33,543 bases of DNA from Clostridium sp. AM34-11AC (GCF_003435375.1 NZ_QWGL01000029.1:1-33543); one strand, 5' to 3'; counted from the stretch's first letter, positions 1 to 7,493 are shown. Translations and numbers: made by a program. Notes: a model not told the origin generated them from the letters alone.

Positions 1-41
1 AACAGAATTGGTGGTAGACAATCATTCATGCGTTTGTCGTG
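1..41. repeat. 41-bp terminal inverted repeat, left copy
   Basis: The first 41 bases are the exact reverse complement of the last 41 (33503-33543); the match stops at base 42. The copy ends 19 bp before the -35 box of the yicC promoter. It could be the end of an insertion sequence, a dispersed promoter-linked repeat, or a repeat at which the assembly broke. No transposase is visible inside the window. Confidence 0.85.
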
Positions 42-60
42 TTTGATTTACAGAATCTGG

Positions 61-89
61 TTGACTGTATTTTTTATTTGCCGTATAAT
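61..89 (+). promoter_or_regulatory. Sigma-A promoter of yicC
   Basis: TTGACT at 61-66 and a perfect TATAAT at 84-89 are separated by 17 bp. Transcription would start near 96, which leaves a leader of about 27 nt before the ATG at 123. This argues against the longer reading frame that opens at 39, because it would place the promoter inside the coding region. Confidence 0.8.
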
Positions 90-122
90 AAAAGTTATCT
101 ATGGGAAAGCGAGGCATGTCTG

Positions 123-1001
123 ATGATTAAGAGCATGACCGGATTCGGCCGCCACGAGATGGTGACGGACGAGTGTAAGATTTCAGTAGAGATAAAGGCG
201 GTAAACCACCGGTATCTGGATCTGGGAATTAAGATGCCGAAGAAATTCAATTACTTCGAGGCATCCATGCGTACCCTCTTAAAGGATCATATCCAGAGGG
301 GAAAAGTAGATATATTTGTAACCTACGAGGATTATACCGATGCGAAGGTATTCCTCAAATATAACAGATCCCTTGCGCAGGAATATATGGACAGCTTTAA
401 AAAGATGTCCGATGATTTCGGCATCGACAACGACGTAAAAGTGTCTATGCTGGCAAGGTGTCCGGAGGTCCTCACGATGGAGGAGGTTCCGGAGGACGAA
501 GAGCATATGTGGGAACTCTTAAAGGATGCTTTACTTAAGGCCTGCGAGGGCTTTGTGGAGTCCAGGATCCGTGAGGGAGAGAATTTAAAGAACGACCTGA
601 TCGGAAAGCTTGACTATATGCTGGAATTAGTTGATTTTATCGAGGAGCGTTCCCCAAAGGTGATCGCGGAGTACCGCCAGAAGTTAGAGGACAAGGTGAA
701 AGAACTTCTCGCTTCCGCCTCTGTGGACGATTCCAGGATCGCGACGGAGGTTACGATCTTTGCCGATAAGATCTGTGTGGATGAGGAGACCGTCCGTTTG
801 AGAAGCCACATCGAGGGAATGAAGAAAGAACTTTTGGCCGGCGGCAGTGTCGGAAGAAAGCTCGATTTTATCGCCCAGGAGATGAACCGGGAGGCAAATA
901 CGATCCTCTCGAAATCTACGGATCTTGAGATCTCTGACCGTGCGATCCTCTTAAAGACTGAGGTCGAAAAGGTAAGAGAGCAGATCCAGAATATTGAATG
1001 A
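123..1001 (+). CDS. yicC: YicC/YloC family endoribonuclease
   Basis: Encodes 292 residues, the usual length for the family. The N-terminus MIKSMTGFGR and the C-terminal stretch of the form KTEVEKVREQIQNIE are hallmarks of YicC/YloC. Family members are cytoplasmic endoribonucleases linked to RNA turnover and stationary-phase survival. I chose the ATG at 123 because a GAGG at 111-114 sits 8 nt upstream and the promoter at 61-89 lies just before it. It is the first gene of the yicC-gmk-rpoZ cluster, an order conserved in Firmicutes; remA, which often sits between yicC and gmk, is absent here. The identification is firm; the physiological role is known only from relatives. Confidence 0.93.
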   Translation: MIKSMTGFGRHEMVTDECKISVEIKAVNHRYLDLGIKMPKKFNYFEASMRTLLKDHIQRGKVDIFVTYEDYTDAKVFLKYNRSLAQEYMDSFKKMSDDFGIDNDVKVSMLARCPEVLTMEEVPEDEEHMWELLKDALLKACEGFVESRIREGENLKNDLIGKLDYMLELVDFIEERSPKVIAEYRQKLEDKVKELLASASVDDSRIATEVTIFADKICVDEETVRLRSHIEGMKKELLAGGSVGRKLDFIAQEMNREANTILSKSTDLEISDRAILLKTEVEKVREQIQNIE

Positions 1002-1017
1002 TCAGGGGGCATTTGTA

Positions 1018-1644
1018 ATGCAGACAAAAGGAGTCCTCGTTGTAGTTTCCGGGTTCTCAGGAGCCGGAAAAGGAACCGTGATGAAGGCGCTTTTAGAAAA
1101 ATATGATAACTATGCGCTTTCTGTATCGGCCACAACAAGAAGCCCGAGACCGGGTGAGGAAAACGGAAGAGAGTATTTCTTCCTCACAGAATCCCAGTTT
1201 GAGGATATGATCAGAAACGATGAGTTGATCGAGCACGCGCGCTATGTGGACCATTATTATGGAACACCCAGAAAATATGTGGAAGATAAGATGGCTGCGG
1301 GAAAAGACGTGATCCTTGAGATCGAGATTCAGGGAGCGTTGAATATCAAGAAGAAGTTCCCGGACGCCCTTCTCGTATTTATTGTTCCTCCGACCGCAAA
1401 AGACTTAAAAAAACGTCTGATCGGACGCGGAACGGAAAGTGCGGAAGTAATCGAGAAACGTCTCCGCCGTGCCGCGGAGGAGTCCGATGGAATGGATTCC
1501 TACGACTATATCGTTGTCAACGATGATGTGGACACCTGTGTGGAAGACCTTCACAGCCTGATCCGTTCCAGCCACTTTAAAGAGTCCGCGAACACAGACC
1601 TTGTGGCGAGAATGAAGCAGGAGCTGCACGATATGACAAAATAA
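1018..1644 (+). CDS. gmk: Guanylate kinase
   Basis: Guanylate kinase transfers phosphate from ATP to GMP, giving GDP for nucleotide and (p)ppGpp pools. The 208-residue product carries the P-loop GFSGAGKGT at residues 12-20, followed by the GMP-binding features SATTRSPRPGE and the segment around REYFF. The frame is also open from a TTG at 994 that overlaps the end of yicC. I prefer the ATG at 1018 because AGGGGG at 1004-1009 lies 8 nt upstream and the protein then starts MQTKG, close to the P-loop as in other Gmk proteins. It lies 16 nt after yicC and is probably co-transcribed with it and rpoZ. Confidence 0.96.
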   Translation: MQTKGVLVVVSGFSGAGKGTVMKALLEKYDNYALSVSATTRSPRPGEENGREYFFLTESQFEDMIRNDELIEHARYVDHYYGTPRKYVEDKMAAGKDVILEIEIQGALNIKKKFPDALLVFIVPPTAKDLKKRLIGRGTESAEVIEKRLRRAAEESDGMDSYDYIVVNDDVDTCVEDLHSLIRSSHFKESANTDLVARMKQELHDMTK

Positions 1645-1734
1645 AGAATGTATCCGAAAAATACCATGTGTAAAACCGGATACTTCAGATATTTAAGAAC
1701 TTTTTAATTTCATGATCTGAAAGGGGCATATTTT

Positions 1735-2052
1735 ATGTTACATCCGTCTTATACAGACTTAATTGAAGCCGTAAACAGCGACGTTGAGCCGGGCGAGCAG
1801 CCGGTAGTCCAGAGCCGTTATTCCATCGTTATCGCAGCATCCAAGCGTGCGAGACAGCTCATCGCAGGTGACGAGCCGTTAGTTGCAGGCGCAGCAGGAA
1901 AGAAACCGCTCTCCACAGCTGTCCAGGAGCTCTATGAGCAGAAGGTAAAGATCCTCACAGAGGATGAGGAGCCGGAGATCGAGACAGATTTCGAAGTAAA
2001 AGACAGAACTCCGGAAGAGATCAAAAAAGAAGAAGAGTACGCTGAGGAATAA
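1735..2052 (+). CDS. rpoZ: DNA-directed RNA polymerase omega subunit
   Basis: The small omega subunit helps assembly and stability of RNA polymerase by wrapping the C-terminus of beta prime. The 105-residue product has the omega core: MLHPSYTDLIEAV, then SRYSIVIAASKRARQL with the conserved ARQ segment, then the PLSTAVQEL region. The acidic C-terminal tail is typical of clostridial omega proteins. The start is supported by AAGGGG 8 nt upstream. Its position directly after gmk is the standard Firmicutes context, and a terminator follows at 2114-2154. Confidence 0.95.
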   Translation: MLHPSYTDLIEAVNSDVEPGEQPVVQSRYSIVIAASKRARQLIAGDEPLVAGAAGKKPLSTAVQELYEQKVKILTEDEEPEIETDFEVKDRTPEEIKKEEEYAEE

Positions 2053-2113
2053 ACAGGTTCCCGGTTGTGGTCCGGCTTTCAGTCCGGCCATGGCCGGAAA
2101 TATGAAAGAAAAG

Positions 2114-2154
2114 GAGGAAAACGGCTGAATCGGGCTTAAGTTTCCTCTTTTTTT
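2114..2154 (+). terminator. Rho-independent terminator after rpoZ
   Basis: GAGGAAAAC (2114-2122) pairs with GTTTCCTC (2140-2147), leaving one bulged A, and seven T residues follow (2148-2154). It lies 62 nt after the rpoZ stop and separates the yicC-gmk-rpoZ unit from rimO. Confidence 0.7.
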
Positions 2155-2226
2155 CGCTGGCGGGCCGGAGTTTATGAGCCGGTCTGTTCTGGCGGCAGTT
2201 ACGCACAGAAAGGAAATACGAACAGA

Positions 2227-3564
2227 ATGAATTTACTTTTCATATCACTGGGCTGTGATAAAAACCTTGTGGATACGGAAAAAATGCTGGGAATCCTCGG
2301 AAAAGAGGGATACTCCTTTGTCGATGATGAGAATGAGGCCGATATCGTTGTTGTAAACACCTGCTGCTTTATCGGAGACGCAAAAGAGGAGAGCATCAAC
2401 ACGATCCTTCAGATGGCGGAGTTAAAGAAAAACGGTCGTTTAAAGGCATTGATCGTCACAGGCTGTCTCGCGCAGCGCTACAAGCAGGAGATCATTGATG
2501 AGATCCCGGAGGTAGACGCGATACTCGGAACGACATCCTATGAGGCCGTAGGAGCGGCGATCAGGGAGGTGATGGACGGTGAGACACCGGAAATCTTTGA
2601 AAGCATCGATGCACCGGTGAGCACGGCTACGGAGCGCCTTATCACAACAGGTGGGCACTATGCGTTCCTAAAGATCGCGGAGGGCTGTGACAAACGCTGC
2701 ACCTACTGTATTATCCCGTATCTTCGCGGAAAATACCGCAGTGTTCCGATGGAACAGCTTGTAAGAGAGGCGGAAGAACTCGCGGAGAAAGGTGTGAAAG
2801 AGCTGATCCTTGTTGCACAGGAGACCACCCTTTACGGAAAAGACCTTTACGGTGAGAAGAAACTTCCGGAGCTTTTAAGACGTCTGGCAGCCGTGTCCGG
2901 TATCCAATGGATCCGCCTCCAGTACTGCTACCCGGAGGAGATCACCGATGAGCTGATCGAGACGATCAAAACTGAAGAAAAAGTCTGTAATTATCTGGAC
3001 ATCCCGATCCAGCACGCAAGTGATGCCGTGTTAAAGCGGATGGGAAGAAGAACCAACAATAAAGAGATCCGCGGGCTGATTGCGAAACTCAGAAAAGAGA
3101 TTCCGGACATCGCGCTCCGCACCACTCTGATCTCCGGATTTCCGGGTGAGACGGAGGAAGACCACGAGATCCTGATGCAGTTTGTCGATGATATGGAATT
3201 TGACCGTCTCGGCGTATTCGCATATTCCCCGGAAGAAGATACCCCGGCATTCAGCTTTGAAAATCAGGTTCCGGAGGAGGTAAAGCAGGAGCGCCGCGAT
3301 GAGATCATGGAACTCCAGCAGGAAATTGCTTTTGAGAAGTCCGAGGCGATGAAGGGACGTACTCTGGAAGTGATGATCGAGGGCAAGGTTGCTGATGAAA
3401 ATGCCTACGTTGGACGTACCTATATGGACAGTCCGAATGTAGACGGGCTTATCTTTGTAAACACCGGACTTTCCCTGATGTCCGGAGATTTCCTTAAGGT
3501 ACGCGTCACAGGCGCGTCCGAATACGATCTGATAGGGGAGGCAGAGGATGAATTTACCGAATAA
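2227..3564 (+). CDS. rimO: Ribosomal protein S12 methylthiotransferase
   Basis: RimO is a radical-SAM enzyme that adds a methylthio group to a conserved aspartate of ribosomal protein S12. The 445-residue product begins with the RimO-specific signature ISLGCDKNLVDTE. The N-terminal UPF0004 domain has Cys10, Cys46 and Cys80 for the auxiliary iron-sulfur cluster. The radical-SAM motif EGCDKRCTYC gives Cys154, Cys158 and Cys161. A TRAM domain forms the last 70 or so residues. The N-terminal signature separates it from MiaB and MtaB. Its 3' end overlaps pgsA by 17 nt, so the two are probably translated from one message. Confidence 0.96.
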   Translation: MNLLFISLGCDKNLVDTEKMLGILGKEGYSFVDDENEADIVVVNTCCFIGDAKEESINTILQMAELKKNGRLKALIVTGCLAQRYKQEIIDEIPEVDAILGTTSYEAVGAAIREVMDGETPEIFESIDAPVSTATERLITTGGHYAFLKIAEGCDKRCTYCIIPYLRGKYRSVPMEQLVREAEELAEKGVKELILVAQETTLYGKDLYGEKKLPELLRRLAAVSGIQWIRLQYCYPEEITDELIETIKTEEKVCNYLDIPIQHASDAVLKRMGRRTNNKEIRGLIAKLRKEIPDIALRTTLISGFPGETEEDHEILMQFVDDMEFDRLGVFAYSPEEDTPAFSFENQVPEEVKQERRDEIMELQQEIAFEKSEAMKGRTLEVMIEGKVADENAYVGRTYMDSPNVDGLIFVNTGLSLMSGDFLKVRVTGASEYDLIGEAEDEFTE

Positions 3565-4090
3565 ACTGACAATATTACGAGTGATCATGATCCCGTTTTT
3601 CGTAGCCGCGCTTCTTTATGACGGCGGCGCAAACCAGAACATGCGTTATGTGGCGGCGGCACTCTTTATCATCGCGAGCCTGACCGATATGCTGGACGGA
3701 AAGATCGCGAGAAAGTATAATCTGGTAACAAATTTTGGAAAATTTATGGATCCGTTGGCGGATAAACTGCTTGTCTGCTCCGCACTGATCTGTATGATCG
3801 AGCTTCGTGAGCTTCCGGCCTGGATGGTCATCATCATTATCAGCCGTGAGTTCATTATCAGCGGCTTCCGTCTGGTGGCATCCGACAACGGTGTTGTCAT
3901 TGCAGCGAGCTACTGGGGAAAATTTAAGACCACATTCCAGATGATCGGGGTGGTTCTTCTGATCTTTAATATTCCGGCGTTGTCAACTTTGACGACGATC
4001 ATTGTCTGGATCGCTCTTGCATTGACAGTAATTTCACTTGTTGACTACATTGTGAAGAACGCCGGCGTTCTTACGGAAGGAAAAATGTGA
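3548..4090 (+). CDS. pgsA: CDP-diacylglycerol-glycerol-3-phosphate 3-phosphatidyltransferase
   Basis: This membrane enzyme makes phosphatidylglycerol phosphate, the committed step to phosphatidylglycerol and cardiolipin. The 180-residue product carries the complete CDP-alcohol phosphatidyltransferase motif at residues 47-72: Asp47, Asp50-Gly51, Ala54-Arg55, Gly64, Asp68 and Asp72. Hydrophobic segments flank it, and the N-terminal MNLPNKLTILR is typical of PgsA. It overlaps rimO upstream, and its stop codon overlaps the start region of the cinA-like gene. The order rimO-pgsA-cinA is common in Firmicutes. Confidence 0.95.
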   Translation: MNLPNKLTILRVIMIPFFVAALLYDGGANQNMRYVAAALFIIASLTDMLDGKIARKYNLVTNFGKFMDPLADKLLVCSALICMIELRELPAWMVIIIISREFIISGFRLVASDNGVVIAASYWGKFKTTFQMIGVVLLIFNIPALSTLTTIIVWIALALTVISLVDYIVKNAGVLTEGKM

Positions 4091-4827
4091 TGATTCGAAC
4101 AGAACAGGGTTATGCCCAGATATTTAAAATTTACGGAAAAAGCGAGACGGAAGTAAAGGAAAAGCTTCAGGACCTCTTAAAGTGCGGCGGCGCTGTCGTG
4201 ATCTACACGAGACGCCGCGGAAAAGATGTCCATGTTCTCGCGGAGACACAGGCGGAGGATGAGGAGTCCGCCAAGGCGGCGTTAAAACCTGTTGCCAAGG
4301 AGATCAAAAAGGCACTGGGCGACATGTATTATTCCACGAAAGAGAATGAGACGATGGAAGAGACCGTTGTGCGTCTCCTCACAAAGTACGGACTCACGGT
4401 GACAACGGCGGAGTCCTGCACCGGCGGCATGGTGGCTGCAAAGATCATCAACGTGCCAGGTGCGTCTGACGTATTTGATCAGGGTTATATCACATATTCG
4501 AACAAATCAAAGAGAAAGATCCTCGATGTCAGCAAGGCAACTTTAAAAAAATACGGGGCAGTCAGTGAGCAGACTGCAAGGGAGATGGCACTCGGCGGTG
4601 TTCTCGCGGCTGATGCGGATGCCTGTGTTGCTGTAACGGGGCTTGCTGGTCCGGACGGTGGAACAGAGGAGAAGCCGGTGGGACTCGTATACGTTTCCTG
4701 CTGCATGAAGGATGAAGTGATTGTGGAGGAATGCCACTTCAACGGTACAAGACAGGAGATCCGGGAACATGCCGCGGTCACGGCGCTGGACCTTTTGAGA
4801 AGAATGATCATCAGATCCAGACAGTAG
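4090..4827 (+). CDS. Short CinA-like protein: KH-like plus nicotinamide-nucleotide amidohydrolase (PncC) domains
   Basis: The product has 245 residues, against about 410 for full-length CinA. Residues 1-80 resemble the KH-like middle domain of CinA, and residues 85-245 form the PncC/CinA C-terminal domain. That domain shows the catalytic-site motif TAESCTGG (106-113) and the signature VTGLAGPDGGTEEKPVG. PncC deamidates nicotinamide mononucleotide in pyridine-nucleotide recycling. The N-terminal MoCF/COG1058 domain is missing, and there is no room for it because pgsA ends at 4090. A GTG at 4087 is an alternative start; GGAAGG at 4075-4080 serves either. The function of the retained KH-like domain alone is unclear. 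Confidence 0.87.
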   Translation: MIRTEQGYAQIFKIYGKSETEVKEKLQDLLKCGGAVVIYTRRRGKDVHVLAETQAEDEESAKAALKPVAKEIKKALGDMYYSTKENETMEETVVRLLTKYGLTVTTAESCTGGMVAAKIINVPGASDVFDQGYITYSNKSKRKILDVSKATLKKYGAVSEQTAREMALGGVLAADADACVAVTGLAGPDGGTEEKPVGLVYVSCCMKDEVIVEECHFNGTRQEIREHAAVTALDLLRRMIIRSRQ

Positions 4828-4851
4828 ACCGGGTCCGGGCGGGATCTGGTC
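4827..4851 (+). terminator. Possible weak hairpin after the cinA-like gene
   Basis: GACC-G-GGTCC and GGATC-T-GGTC can pair with one mismatch and one G-U pair. There is no T tract, only an AT-rich ATAAATATT, so this may be a processing or attenuation hairpin rather than a true terminator. Confidence 0.3.
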
Positions 4852-4880
4852 ATAAATATTAAGGGATGAGCAGGTGAATC

Positions 4881-5201
4881 ATGCGCTGGTATGAAAAACT
4901 GTATGTCGGGGAAAAAGCGAAAAAGCACAGATACGAAACGATCCAGGCGGTCCGGAATGGAAGACCAATGGGGTTTTATGTCCTGACTCCGGCGGCAGGG
5001 GACCGGAATCTCTTAGATATCTATCCGGCGCTGACCTTAAAGCTCCCCTACTATGAAAAGCAGGATCTTCTGATCGTAGGGATCGCTGCGGATTTTGAGG
5101 ATGCGTCGATGCTTGCGGGGCGGATCATCTGTGAGGTCTACAAAAAGACCGGCGGGTATGATGTGAACTCCTTTCTTTTCGGAAAGGGGTGCTGCGAGTG
5201 A
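4881..5201 (+). CDS. Conserved hypothetical protein upstream of a DUF2953 gene
   Basis: Encodes 106 residues with no signal peptide or membrane segment that I can see, so it is probably cytoplasmic. The N-terminus is basic (GEKAKKHRYETIQ), the middle has LLDIYPALTLKLPYYEKQDLLIVGIA, and the C-terminus is cysteine-containing (GKGCCE). I do not recognise a named domain. Its last codon and stop overlap the GTG start of the next gene by 4 nt (GTGA at 5198-5201). This suggests translational coupling to the DUF2953/GerW sporulation pair. A GGTGA lies just before the ATG. It is real by context and coding character, but its function is unknown. Confidence 0.75.
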   Translation: MRWYEKLYVGEKAKKHRYETIQAVRNGRPMGFYVLTPAAGDRNLLDIYPALTLKLPYYEKQDLLIVGIAADFEDASMLAGRIICEVYKKTGGYDVNSFLFGKGCCE

Positions 5202-6364
5202 TCCATATTTTGCTGATGATCTTAAAGGTCATCGGAGTCATCCTGTTGGTGATCCTGGCACTGCTGCTCACAGCAGTTCTGCTCATCCTGTTTGTTCCGG
5301 TCCGGTACCGGGCGGATGTCTTATTTGAAGGAAAACCGGACGGGGAGGCGGCGGTGAGCTGGCTTCTACATCTCGTGCGGATCCGGGTGAGTTATCACGA
5401 ACACGCGGATGTATCCGGGCGGGTGCTGTGGTTTAAGCTGCTTGATGTGAGATTGTGGCCGCCGGAGGATGAGGAAGAACAAAAAACAAAATCAGAAACG
5501 GAGCCGGTTTTTGCGGACTTTGAAAAAACACCGGTACTGTCAGAAAATGATTCTGAAATCAGAAACACAGAGGTATCTGTTTTAACTGAAAACGAGCAGC
5601 AGGAAATACCTTTGGAAACAGTTGCGGAGACATCGAAAGCGGAAGAGAAAAAAACTGCCGGGGATGACAGGACGGCTGTCCCTGCGGAAGATGATGAACT
5701 CGTTGTCCATGCAACGGAGCTTGTTTCAGGATCGAATGAATCTTCTTCTCCCAGCGTACTGCCGGCGGATGCTTTAAAAAACTCCTCAAAGGAAAATTTT
5801 AAGGAACCCGTTGTGAAAGAGGAGCGCGTGGGGGAGGTTAAGAACTGTTTCGGTGCGAAGATTAAAGAAAAATTGGCTCGGCTTATAAAACAAGCCCGAA
5901 CTCTTTGGGACAGGCTCCGGGAACTGCCCGGAAAGATCCGGAAGCTGGCCGATGGGATATCAAAGAAGAAAATTTCTCTGGAAAAGACCTGGAACAGCAT
6001 CTCGATGTTCTGGCACGACGGGCAGAACCAGAAAGCGTTTCACCTTGTCTGGAAGCGCGCAAAAAAACTTGTCCGCTACGTTCTTCCGAAAAAGGTGCAG
6101 GGACGGATTCACTTCGGTTTCGATGATCCCTACGATACGGGGCAGGTTCTTACGATGGTCAGTCCGTTTTATGGCTTATACGCGAGAACACTGACTCTGG
6201 AGCCGGATTTCACCGGAACGGCGCTTGACGGAGAACTTCATTTTAAGGGGCGGATTGCCCTGTGGTATCCGCTCTGGACGGCAGCAAGACTGTTTATCAG
6301 TAAAGATTTCAGAAGATTACTTCGTTTCTTGAGGAAAAGAGATTCTGGGACGAAAAAAGCATAG
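5198..6364 (+). CDS. DUF2953 domain membrane protein (YtfI-like)
   Basis: The 388-residue product has one strong N-terminal membrane segment (about residues 5-30, rich in Leu, Ile and Val). A long acidic, low-complexity Glu/Ser/Thr linker follows, then a basic segment and a C-terminal DUF2953 region with GFDDPYDTGQ and a YGLYARTLTLEPDF stretch. I chose the GTG at 5198 because GGAAAGGGG at 5181-5189 is 8 nt upstream and it gives a 4-nt overlap with the preceding gene. In Bacillus the DUF2953 gene ytfI lies next to ytfJ, as here. The linker (roughly residues 85-210) is longer and more charged than I expect for the family. A role in sporulation or germination is inferred from the neighbour only. 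Confidence 0.82.
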   Translation: MIHILLMILKVIGVILLVILALLLTAVLLILFVPVRYRADVLFEGKPDGEAAVSWLLHLVRIRVSYHEHADVSGRVLWFKLLDVRLWPPEDEEEQKTKSETEPVFADFEKTPVLSENDSEIRNTEVSVLTENEQQEIPLETVAETSKAEEKKTAGDDRTAVPAEDDELVVHATELVSGSNESSSPSVLPADALKNSSKENFKEPVVKEERVGEVKNCFGAKIKEKLARLIKQARTLWDRLRELPGKIRKLADGISKKKISLEKTWNSISMFWHDGQNQKAFHLVWKRAKKLVRYVLPKKVQGRIHFGFDDPYDTGQVLTMVSPFYGLYARTLTLEPDFTGTALDGELHFKGRIALWYPLWTAARLFISKDFRRLLRFLRKRDSGTKKA

Positions 6365-6381
6365 ATTTAGGAGGAATCGGA

Positions 6382-6783
6382 ATGGCAGAAAATCAGTTTC
6401 CATCTACCGTGGACGCACTGTTTAAGGGGATGGATCATTTCATTACATCGAAAACCGTTGTGGGCGAGCCTGTGAAGGTGGATGAGAACACGACGATCAT
6501 CCCGCTTGTGGACGTGACCTGCGGCATGGCAGCCGGTTCCTTTGCACAGTCCGCAAAGACAAATGGCGGCGGCGGTATGAGCGCGAAGATGAGCCCCAGT
6601 GCCATCCTCGTGATCCAGAACGGCATGACAAAGCTCGTGAATATTAAACATCAGGATGCCGTCACCAAAGTCCTTGACATGGTCCCGGACATTGTAAACC
6701 GCTTTACCGGCGGAAACGACATTACCCCGGACGCGGCGGCAAAAGCGGAAGAGATGGCATCCCAGATGGAGAAAGAGAAATAA
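6382..6783 (+). CDS. GerW/YtfJ family sporulation protein
   Basis: The 133-residue product matches the GerW/YtfJ family: it has the VGEPVKVDENTTIIPLVDV stretch, a glycine-rich loop (KTNGGGGMSAKMSP) and the segment PSAILVIQNG. Relatives in Bacillus are spore-associated proteins needed for normal germination, so the organism or its ancestors probably form endospores. The start has AGGAGG shortly upstream. The gene follows the DUF2953 gene by 17 nt, the same pairing as ytfI-ytfJ. The C-terminal tail is charged and helical. Family assignment is firm; the molecular function of the family is not established. Confidence 0.9.
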   Translation: MAENQFPSTVDALFKGMDHFITSKTVVGEPVKVDENTTIIPLVDVTCGMAAGSFAQSAKTNGGGGMSAKMSPSAILVIQNGMTKLVNIKHQDAVTKVLDMVPDIVNRFTGGNDITPDAAAKAEEMASQMEKEK

Positions 6784-6996
6784 ATACGATAAAGCAAAGG
6801 GCGCAGACTGAAAGGCACTGTTTCAAGCGGTATGGGATGATGACAGTGAACTTCTGACGCGTGAGATGAGTACGCTGCTCAGAATAACTATCAGCTATCA
6901 CGATTACAAAGTATAAGAAACGCTGTCTGGTAAAGAAAAGGAATAGTGAAATTCCTGACGATGGTAAAGATAAAGAATGGTTACGAATCATTATCT

Positions 6997-7067
6997 ATGA
7001 GACCGCATAATCTGTCATAGACATTCCTTTTTGGGAGAATGGATATGAAGCGATTATGCGGTCTCAT
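6997..7067. repeat. 16-bp perfect inverted repeat around a start codon
   Basis: Bases 6997-7012 are the exact reverse complement of 7052-7067. The 39-nt loop holds the GGGAG ribosome binding site and the ATG at 7045; the right arm lies within codons 3-8 of the small gene. The upstream stretch 6784-6996 shows no gene. Confidence 0.8.
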
Positions 7068-7182
7068 GCTATTCTGCGTGGGTTTCGGCATGACCTGGGC
7101 CTTGATATTGCCGACAACCTTTTTTCTTGTGATTACGGCGGCAGCGCTTATGATCGTGGGATATAATCTGTTTTGCGGGTAA
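7045..7182 (+). CDS. 45-residue hydrophobic small protein
   Basis: The product starts MKRLCGLMLFCVGFGM and ends IVGYNLFCG. A positively charged start is followed by two hydrophobic segments (about residues 5-22 and 25-42) joined by LPTT, so it is probably a small double-spanning membrane protein. GGGAG at 7033-7037 is 7 nt before the ATG. From memory, similar tiny proteins occur in other Lachnospiraceae, but I cannot confirm this without a search. The start sits inside the loop of a 16-bp inverted repeat, which could affect translation. A hairpin terminator follows at 7247-7299. It has no recognised function. Confidence 0.65.
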   Translation: MKRLCGLMLFCVGFGMTWALILPTTFFLVITAAALMIVGYNLFCG

Positions 7183-7246
7183 AACAGGACAGATGAGTGA
7201 TACCGGATCTGCAATTCTGATTTTACGGGCAAAGGAGTCGAAAAAC

Positions 7247-7299
7247 GGCACACCGCATTCTTGTTGCTTTCGTGATGAGCAGGTGTGCCAAAATTTTTT
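7247..7299 (+). terminator. Hairpin terminator after the 45-residue protein gene
   Basis: GGCACACC (7247-7254) pairs perfectly with GGTGTGCC (7282-7289), followed by AAAA and six T residues (7294-7299). The 27-nt loop is long, so strength is uncertain. Confidence 0.55.
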
Positions 7300-7320
7300 A
7301 TCAAGACGCAGAGCAGACGT

Positions 7321-7349
7321 TTGATATATAGGAATGTTTTTGATATAAT
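7321..7349 (+). promoter_or_regulatory. Sigma-A promoter upstream of the 85-residue membrane protein
   Basis: TTGATA (7321-7326) and TATAAT (7344-7349) are spaced by 17 bp. The expected start point near 7356 falls inside the left target duplication of the MITE-like element, so that element becomes part of the leader. Confidence 0.7.
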
Positions 7350-7360
7350 GTAAACACGGA

Positions 7361-7493
7361 GTAACTGTTCAGTAGGTCTGCGCACTTGCTGCGCTGACCG
7401 TAAGAAAACATAGGCTGGAGGGCAAAAATCCCATCAGCGAAGCTGATCTGGAATGGATTTTTGCGTGTAACTATGAAGGTACTGAATAGTTAC
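7361..7493 (+). mobile_element. MITE-like structured repeat, full copy A
   Basis: The element is 133 bp with imperfect 14-bp terminal inverted repeats (7361-7374 and 7480-7493, one mismatch). It is flanked by an exact 8-bp duplication AACACGGA (7353-7360 and 7494-7501), the mark of transposition. Inside are two hairpins: 7375-7399 (GGTC/GACC closing GCGCA/TGCGC) and 7422-7464 (10-bp GCAAAAATCC/GGATTTTTGC around ATCAGC/GCTGAT). It has no coding capacity. The reverse complement of copy D at 31644-31777 is about 85% identical by eye. Confidence 0.88.

Noticed and set aside
39..122. N-terminal extension of YicC
   Set aside because: It would include the -35 and -10 boxes at 61-89 and has no family similarity; the MIKSMTGFGR start is the family norm.
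614..1138. 174-codon minus-strand frame across yicC and gmk
   Set aside because: It is antisense to two well-supported genes, resembles no family and has no upstream signals.
1645..1734. Terminator between gmk and rpoZ (TATCCG/CGGATA pair)
   Set aside because: The 6-bp stem has a loop of about 20 nt and no T run; gmk and rpoZ are probably co-transcribed.
5395..6000. 201-codon serine-rich open frame on the minus strand
   Set aside because: It lies entirely inside the DUF2953 gene and mirrors its Glu-rich linker (GAA/GAG read backwards as serine and phenylalanine codons). It has no ribosome binding site.
7361..7493. CRISPR array or riboswitch
   Set aside because: The repeat units are dispersed rather than in tandem, with no spacers. 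The target duplications mark a mobile element, and the fold matches no riboswitch that I know.
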